This document shows, piece after piece, positions 56,370-64,000 of a stretch of DNA of 64,000 nucleotides. The notes beneath the pieces were generated by a model. That model did not search any database. It was given only the letters and a program-made list of their open reading frames with translations, and was not told the origin of the DNA. Location of the stretch: NCBI RefSeq assembly GCF_036898095.1, contig NC_090729.1, forward strand, positions 149,711,859-149,775,858, given 5' to 3'. Made by a program: the position numbers and the translations under genes. Within the stretch, counting starts at the first letter, position 1, and the number at the start of each line of letters is the position of its first letter. This stretch comes from Palaemon carinicauda (lineage: Eukaryota > Arthropoda > Malacostraca > Decapoda > Palaemonidae).

Positions 56370-57370
56370 ACATAAAATTGAAATAATAATAATTCAAATT
56401 AAAATTGAAATAATAATAAAAAATAAAATCAAATTTAAAATTAAAATAATAAAAATGATTAAAATTAACATTGAAATAAAATGAAATTATAATAATAATA
56501 ATAATTAAAATTAAAACGAAAATTAAAATTAGAATATTAATTCAATTTCAAAAAAATTAGTTAAAATTAAAATGATAATAATAATTAAAATTAAAATTAA
56601 AATTGTAATAATAATAATAATTAGAAAAAAGATATAAATTATAATAAAGATAATAATTAAATTAAAATTAAAATATTAGTACCAATTAAAATAAAAATAA
56701 AAATTAAAATAATAATAATGATTAAAACTAAAATTAAAATGAAAAATAATAATAACTAAAATCAAAATTAGAATTATAAAATTAATGAAAATTAGAAATA
56801 GTATTATAATAATGATAAGTTAAAATTAAAATTAAAATAATAATAATGATTAAAATTAAAACTAAAATAATAATAATCACAATTAAAATTTAAATCAAAA
56901 TAATAATTAAAATTAAAATTGAAATTAAAATAATGATAATAATTAAAATTAAAATTAAAGTTAAAATTGATATTAAAATAATAATAATTAAAATTGAAAT
57001 TAAAATTGAAATATTAAAAAATAAAATAAAAATAAAAATAAAAATAATAATAATTAAAATTAAGATTAAAATAAAATGAAGTAAAAATAATAATAATTAA
57101 AATTGAAATTAAAATTAAAATTAGAATAATAATTTAATTGAAAAATTAAAAATTAAAATTAAAATTAAAATAATAATTAAAATTAGAATCAAAATTAAAT
57201 CTATAATAATAATAATAAATTAAATTAAAATCAAAATTATAATTGAAATAATAATAATAATAAATCAATATTAAAATCAAAATAATAATAATAATTAAAA
57301 TTGAAATTAAAATTAAAATAATAATAATTACAATTAGTATTGAAATCAAAATAATAATAACTATTATTAA
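56370..57370. repeat. Diverged monomer, flank (about 1.0 kb)
   Basis: Starts at the ACAT variant box. GTACC box near 56678 (TATTAGTACC); AATGAAAATT near 56782 followed by the GTATTATAATAATGATAAG subtype; A-run replaced by AATTGAAAAATT near 57135; ends at the ACGT box at 57371. Confidence 0.7.
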
Positions 57371-59254
57371 ACGTAAAATTGAAATAATAATAATAATTAA
57401 AATTAAAAACAAATTTAAATTTAAAATAATAAAAATGATTAAATTTAAAATTGAAATTCAAATAATGATAATAAATTAAAATTAAGATTAAAATTGAAAT
57501 TATAATGATATTTGAAATAAAAATTAAAATTATAATAAAGATAATAATTAAAATTAAAATTAAAATTAAAATGAATGTACCAATTAGATTCAAAATTTAA
57601 ATTCGAAATAATAAAAGTAATTGAAATTAAAATTAAAATTGAAATAATAATAATAATTAAAGTTAATATTAATATTAAAAATATAATATTAAATAAAATT
57701 AAAATGAAAATTGAAATAATAATAATAATTATTATTAAAATTCAATTAAAACAATGATAATAATTACAATTGAAATTAAAATAATATTAATAATTAAAAT
57801 TTAACTTAGAATTATAATTAATATTAAAATTATAATAATAATTAGAATTGAAATTAAAATTAATAAAATGATAATTAAAATCAAATTAAAATTAAAACAA
57901 TAATTAGAATTAAAATTAAGATTAAAATTACAATAAAAATAAAAATGATAATAATTAAAATTAGAATTAAAATTTGAATTGAAATAATAGTTACAATTAC
58001 AATTACAATTAAAATTAAAATTAAAATATTGATCAAAATAAAAATCAAAATTAAAATTAAAATAATAATAATAATCAAAAATAAAATTAAACTTAAAATA
58101 ATAATAATAATAATAATTTAAGTTAAAATATAGATTAAAATAATAATAATTATTAAAATTGAAATTAAAATCAAAATAATAATAAAAATTAAGATTAAAA
58201 TTACAATAAAAATGATAATAATAAATAAAATTCGAAATAATATTGAAGTTAAAATAATTGTAATAATCAATTTTAAAATTAACTCAAAATTAAAATAATA
58301 GTAATAATCAAAATCAAAATAAAAATAAAAATAATGATAATGATTTAAAGGAAAATTAGAATAATTATAATAATTGAAGTTGATATTAAAATTTAAATAA
58401 TAGTAATAATTAAAATTAATATCAGATAATGATAATGATTAAAATCAAAATTGAAATTAGAATAATGATAATAATTATAATTAAAATTAAAGTTAGAATA
58501 ATAATAATAATAGAAATAAAAATAAAAATAATAATAATAATTAGAATTAATATTAATATTAAAATAAATATAATAACTAAAATTGTAATTAAAATTTAAA
58601 TAATAGTAATAATCAAAATTAAGATTAAAATTTAAATAAACAAAATAATTATAATTGAAATTAAAATCAAAATAATAATAATAATTGAAATTGAAATTGT
58701 TATTAAAATAATGAAAATAATTAAAATTAAATTTAAAACTGAAATAATAATAATAATAATAATAATAGTTAAAATGAAGAAAAGAATTAAGATAATAGTA
58801 GTAATTATAATTAAAATTAAAATTAGAATAATAATAATAATAATTGAAATTAAAATCAAAATTAAAATTAAAAAATTAAAATCAAAACTAATATTGAATT
58901 AATAATAATAATTAAAATTGAAATAGAAATAATATTAATAATTAATATTAAAATTAGAATTAAAATAAAAATAATAATTAAAATCAAAATTGAAATCAAT
59001 ATTTATATAATACTAATAATTGAAATTAAGATTAAAAAAATATAAAAATAATAATTTAATCAAAATTAAAATTGATATTGAAATTAAAATCAAAATAATG
59101 AAAACTAAAATTAAAATTAAAATTGAAATTAAATAATAATAATAATTAAAATTAAAATTAAAATTAAATAATGATAATCAATAAAAATAGAATCAAAATT
59201 AAAATTGAAATAATAATAATAACAAAAAAAATTTAAGATTCAAATAAAAATAAA

Positions 59255-59375
<121 letters not shown>

Positions 59376-59550
59376 TTAATAATAATTAATATTAGAATTA
59401 AAACTAAAATAATAGTAATGATATTAATTAAAATGAAAATGATAATATTAATAATAATAATCAAAATTAAAATTAAAATAATAAAATTAATGAAAATTAA
59501 AATTATTATTTGAAAAATGATAAGAGTTAAAATTTAAATTAAAATAATAA

Positions 59551-59610
59551 TTATGATTAAAATTAAAATTAAAATCATAATTATGATTAAAATTAAAATT
59601 AAAATAATAA
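59551..59610. repeat. 30-bp direct duplication in the flank
   Basis: TTATGATTAAAATTAAAATT starts at 59551 and 59581. A third, more distant version of the same cassette follows without TTATG. Confidence 0.8.
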
Positions 59611-60172
59611 TGAAAAAATTATAATTAAAATTGAAATTAAAATTATAATAATAATTAAAATTAATAATAAAATAATGATAATAATTAAAATTTAAATCGA
59701 ATTTGAAATTAATATTAAAATAATAATAATTAAAATTGAAATTGAAATTGAAATAATATTAAAATTTAAAATTAAAATTGAAATAAAAATAATAATAATG
59801 ATAATTAAAATTAAAATTAAAATTAAAATTAAAATTAAATTAAAATAATAATAGTAATAATTAAATTTAAAAATAAAATTAAAATTAATATAATAATTTA
59901 ATTCAAAATTTTTTTAAATTAAAATTAAAATTGGAATAATAATTAAAATTAGAATTAAAACTAAATATAATAATAATAATAATAATAATAACAAAAATAA
60001 TAATAATAATAATAATAATTCAAATTAAAATTGAAATTATAATCAAAATAATAATAATAATTGAAATTAATATTAAAATCAAAATAATAATGAAAATTAA
60101 AATTGAAATTAAAATTTAAATAATAATAATTAAAATTAAAATTTAAATAATAATATTAATAATCAATATTTA

Positions 60173-61106
60173 ACGTAAAATTGAAATAATAATAATTAAA
60201 ATTAAAATTGAAATAATAAAAATAATTAAAATTAAAATCAAATTTAAAATAAAAATAATAAAAATATTTGAAATTAAAATTGAAATAAGAATAACAATAA
60301 TAATTAAAATTAAAAATAAAATTAAAATAATGATAATTGAAGCAAAAATTAAAAATATAATTAAGATAATAATTCAAATTAAAATTAAAATAATGATAAT
60401 AATCAATATTAAAATGAAAATAATAATAATGATTGAAATTAAAAAGAAATTGAAAATGATAATAATTAAAATAAAAATAAAAATAATATAATCAATGAAA
60501 ATTAGAATTAATATTTGAATAATGATAGTTAAATCTGAAATTAGAATAATAATAATGATTAAAATTAAAACTAAAATAATATTAATAATTATAATTTAAA
60601 ATAAATTAAAATAATAATAATTATTATTATTAAAATTAAAATTAAAATAATGATAATAATCAAAATTAAGGTTAAAGATAGAATTAATATTAAAATAATA
60701 ATAATTAAAATTAAAAATGAAATTGAAATAATATTGAAAAATAAAATTAAAATTGAAATTGAAATAATAATAATAATTAAAATTAAAATTGAAATAAAAT
60801 AAAAATAATAATAATAATTAAAATTAAACTTAAAATTAAAATAAAAATAATAATTTTATTTAAAAGAAAAAAAGTTTAAATTAAAATTAAGATAATAATT
60901 AAAATTATAATTAAAATTAAATCTATAATAATAATAAAAATAATAATAATAATTCAAATTAAAATCAAAATTATAATTAAAATAATAATAATAATTCAAA
61001 TTATTATTAGAATTAGAATAATAATAATAATTAAAATTGAAATTAAAATTTATAAAATAATTAAAATTAAAATTAAAATTAAAATTATAATAATAATTAA
61101 TATTAA
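60173..61106. repeat. Diverged monomer, flank (about 0.93 kb)
   Basis: Runs from ACGT at 60173 to the ACGC variant at 61107. It has no intact GTACC box; AATGAAAATT is near 60497. It shows how landmark words are lost in the flank. Confidence 0.65.
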
Positions 61107-62059
61107 ACGCTAAATTGAAATAATAATAATAATTAAAATTAAAATTGAAATAATAATAATAATAAAAAATAAAGTCAAATTTAAAATTAAGATAATAAAA
61201 ATAATTAGGATTAAAATTGAAAATAAAATGATAATAATAAATAAAATTAATATTAAAATTGGAATAATAATAATAATTAAAATAAAAATTTTAATTATAA
61301 TATAGATAATAATTAAATTAAAATTAAAATAATAGTACCAATTAAAATAAAAATAAAAATAAAAATAATAATGATTAAAATTAAAATTAAAATGAAAAAT
61401 AATATCAATTGAAATGAAAATTAGAATAATAAAATTGATGAAAATTAAAATTAGTATTGTAATAATGATAAGTTGAAATAAAAATAAAAATAATAATAAT
61501 AATTGAAATTGAAATTAAAATTAGAATAATAATTATGATTAGAATTAAAACTAAAACTAAAATAATAATAATTATAATTAAGATAAAAATAAAAATAATA
61601 ATAATAATTGAAATTAAAATAAATATAATAATAATAATTGAAATTAAAATTACAGTTAAAAGTAATATTAAAATAATAATAATTAAAATTGAAGTTAAAA
61701 TTGAAATATTAAAAAATAAAATAAAAATAAAAATAAAAATAATAATAATTAAAATTGAATTTAAAATTAAATTCAAATAATGATGATATTTAATATTAAA
61801 AATAAAATTCAAATCAAAATAATAATTTAATTCGAAAAAAAATTTGTAAATTAAAATTAAAATTGAAATGATAATTAAAATTAGAATTAAAATTAAATCT
61901 ATAATAATGATAATAATAATACAAATTAAAATTGAAATTATAATTAGCATAAATTAATATTAAAATCAATATAATAATAATAATTAAAATTGAAATTAAA
62001 AATAAAATAATAATAATTAAAATTAGTATTAAAATTAAAATAATAATAATTAATATTAA
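61107..62059. repeat. Diverged monomer, flank (about 0.95 kb)
   Basis: A good representative of a single monomer. GTACC near 61334, TGATGAAAATT near 61436, GTAATAATGATAAG near 61457, AATTCGAAAAAAAATT near 61830 in place of the A-run, AAATCTATAAT near 61893, and ACGT at 62060. Confidence 0.7.
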
Positions 62060-62398
62060 ACGTAAAATTGAAATAATAATAATAATTAATATTATAATCA
62101 AATTTAAAATTTAAATAATAAAAATGATTAAAATTAAAATTGAAATTAAAATAATAATAATAATTTAAACTAAAATTAAAATTAAAATTATAATGATATT
62201 TAAAATAAAAATTGGAATTATAATAAAGATAATAATTAAAATTAAATTTAAAATAATAGTACCAATTAAATTAAAATTTAAATTCAAAATAATAATAGTA
62301 ATTAAAATTAAAATTAAAATGTAAATGATAATTATAATTAAAATTAAAATTAAAATTAAAATTAAATTAAAAAAAATAATAATAATAATTAATATTAA
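62060..62398. repeat. Short monomer of 339 bp in the flank
   Basis: The next ACGT box comes only 339 bp on (62399), and GTACC boxes are 408 bp apart (62257 and 62664). The front part of the monomer (ACGT to just past GTACC) was duplicated or the rear part deleted. The joint lies near 62375, where AAATTAAAAAAAATAATAAT leads into the second ACGT box. Confidence 0.7.
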
Positions 62399-62456
62399 AC
62401 GTAAAATTTAAATAATAATAATAATTAGAATTAAAATTGAAATATTAATAATAATT

Positions 62457-62513
62457 AAAATTAAAATCAAATTTAAAATTAAAATCAAATTTAAAATTAA
62501 AATCAAATTTAAA
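62457..62513. repeat. 18-bp motif in three tandem copies
   Basis: AAATTAAAATCAAATTTA is repeated three times, with C at 62468, 62486 and 62504. Elsewhere the word ATCAAATTTAAAAT occurs once per monomer shortly after the ACGT box, so this is a local triplication. Confidence 0.85.
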
Positions 62514-63083
62514 ATGAAAATAGTAAAAATAATTAAAATTAAAATTGAAATTAAAATGATAATAATAATTAAAATAAATATAAAAATTATAAAAATAATA
62601 AGTTAAAATAATAATTTAAATTATCATAAAGATAATAATTAAATTAAAATTGAAATAATAGTACCAATTAAAATCAAAGTTAAAATTAAAATAATAATAA
62701 TGATTAAAATTGAAAATAATAATAATGAAAATTAAAATTAAAATAATAAAATTAATGCAAATTAATATTAATATTGTAATAAAGATAAGTTAAAATTAAA
62801 ATTAAAGTAATAATAATGATTAAAATTAAAACTAAAATAATAATTATAATTATAATAAAAATTAAAATTAAAATAATAATAAAACTTAAAATTAAAATTA
62901 AAATTAAAATTAAAATTAAAATTAATAATTAAAATTAAAATTAAAGGTAAAATTGATATTGAAATAATATTAATTAAAATTGAAATTAAAATTGAAATAC
63001 TAAAAATTAAAATAAAAAATAAAAATAAAAAATAATAATAATTAAAATTACAAATAAAATAAAATGAAAATAATAATAATAAT

Positions 63084-63161
63084 TAAACTTAAAATTATTA
63101 TTCAGATTAAAATAATAATAATAAATAAACTTAAAATTATTATTCAGATTAAAATAATAAT
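63084..63161. repeat. 42-bp direct duplication in the flank
   Basis: AAACTTAAAATTATTATTCAG occurs at about 63085 and 63127; diagnostic C bases at 63088/63130 and 63103/63145 give the 42-bp period. The second copy is followed by the monomer A-run. Confidence 0.82.
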
Positions 63162-63648
63162 CTAATTAAAAAAAATTAAAATTAAAAACAAAATTGAAAT
63201 AATAATTAAAATCAAAATTAGAATTAAGTCTATAATAATAATAATAATAATTCAAATTCAAATCAAATTTATAGTTGAAATAATGATAATAATTAGAATT
63301 ATTATTAAAATCAAAATAATAATAATAATTAAAATTGAAATTAAAATTGAAATAATAATTAAAATTAAAATTAAAATTAAAATTATAATAATAATTAATA
63401 TTTGATGTAAAATTGAAATAAAAATAATAATTAAAATTAAAATGGAAATAATAATAATAATAAAAATTAAAATCGAATTTAAAATAAAAATAATAAAAAT
63501 AATTGAAATTAAAATAAAAATAAAAATTAAATAATAATAATAATTAAAATTAAAATTGAAATTAAATAATAATAATAAATAAAATTAAAATCAAAATTAA
63601 AATTGAATTGATAATAATAATAATCAAATTTAAGATTCAAATTAAAAT

Positions 63649-63649
<1 letters not shown>

Positions 63650-63735
<86 letters not shown>
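63650..63735. repeat. (AAT)n tract in the flank (about 86 bp)
   Basis: An uninterrupted run. The left flank TTTAAGATTCAAATTAAAATT is also found before the tracts at 4496, 22477, 24518 and 43649, so this is the same expansion-prone site of the monomer in a diverged copy. Confidence 0.9.
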
Positions 63736-63736
<1 letters not shown>

Positions 63737-64000
63737 CTAAAATAATATTAATGATTTTAAATAAAATTAAAATTAAAATAATAATAATGATTAAAATTGA
63801 AATTAAAACAATAAAAAAAAATTATAATTCAAATTGAAATTAAAATAATAATAATAAATAAAATTAAAATTAAAATAATGATAATAATTAAAATTCAAAT
63901 TAAAGTTAAAATTAATATTAAAATAATAATAAATAAATTTAAAATTGAAATTGAAATAATATTAAAATTTAAAATTAAAATAAAAATAAAAATAATAATG

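Larger units (their letters stand above)
62399..63404. repeat. Diverged monomer, flank (about 1.0 kb)
   Basis: Runs from ACGT at 62399 to the degenerate ATGT at 63405. It contains the 18-bp triplication, GTACC near 62664, ATTAATGCAAATTAA near 62752 (altered AATGAAAATT word) and an A-run near 63170. Confidence 0.7.

Overview
The window holds no gene that I can support. All 64 kb is one continuous, extremely A+T-rich tandem-repeat (satellite-like) domain. By eye about 60% of + strand bases are A, about a third are T, and only about 5% are G or C. The + strand is therefore strongly A-rich. Almost all of it is built from two words: a hexamer of the TTAAAA/AAAATT type and the trimer AAT. These alternate in cassettes of roughly 30-42 bp. 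Both word lengths are multiples of three, so stops cluster in particular frames and long Ile/Lys, Leu/Ile or Phe/Asn/Tyr 'ORFs' appear by composition alone. They are not genes. I see no rRNA, tRNA, transposon, CRISPR array or plausible promoter. A nuclear satellite or heterochromatic array of an AT-rich eukaryote, read through by long reads, is the most natural setting. The organism cannot be named from this sequence.

The repeat is nested on at least four levels. (1) Cassettes of about 30 bp; the first 120 bases are four exact-length 30-mers. (2) Monomers of roughly 0.85-1.0 kb recognised by rare G/C-containing words in fixed order: an A-run (TTTAATTAAAAAAATT), AAATCTATAATAATAATAATTC, an ACGT box (ATTAAACGTAAAATTTA), a GTACC box (ATAGTACCAATTAAA) and AATTAATGAAAATT followed by ATTTGAATAA. 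A second kind of segment carries ATTCATATACAAATTAAC and AAGATACCAAT instead. (3) Composite sub-repeats of about 2.97 kb. (4) Large higher-order units of about 18-21 kb.

Layout: unit 1 is 1-17967, unit 2 is 17968-39183, and unit 3 is 39184-50664 (incomplete). The units are near-identical where they align but differ by whole blocks. Unit 1 lacks a 4,158-bp block present in unit 2 (junction about 6370-6390) and has one more 2.95-kb sub-repeat. Unit 2 carries a private 2,041-bp tandem duplication (20986-25067). These three events sum to the observed length difference (+4158 +2041 -2950 = 3249 bp). Unit 3 lacks about 7,134 bp (junction near 47820), 190 bp (junction near 47660) and the 2,041-bp duplication. 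Homology to the other units stops at about 50664. From there to the end lie diverged monomers of the same family, which I read as the unhomogenised flank of the array.

The most interesting signals are the sharp edge of the homogenised array at 50664, the fresh 2,041-bp duplication, and the ordered G/C-bearing words that persist through an otherwise degenerate two-letter background. The reverse complement of the ACGT box also fits the budding-yeast origin core consensus. That may be chance, but it is testable.
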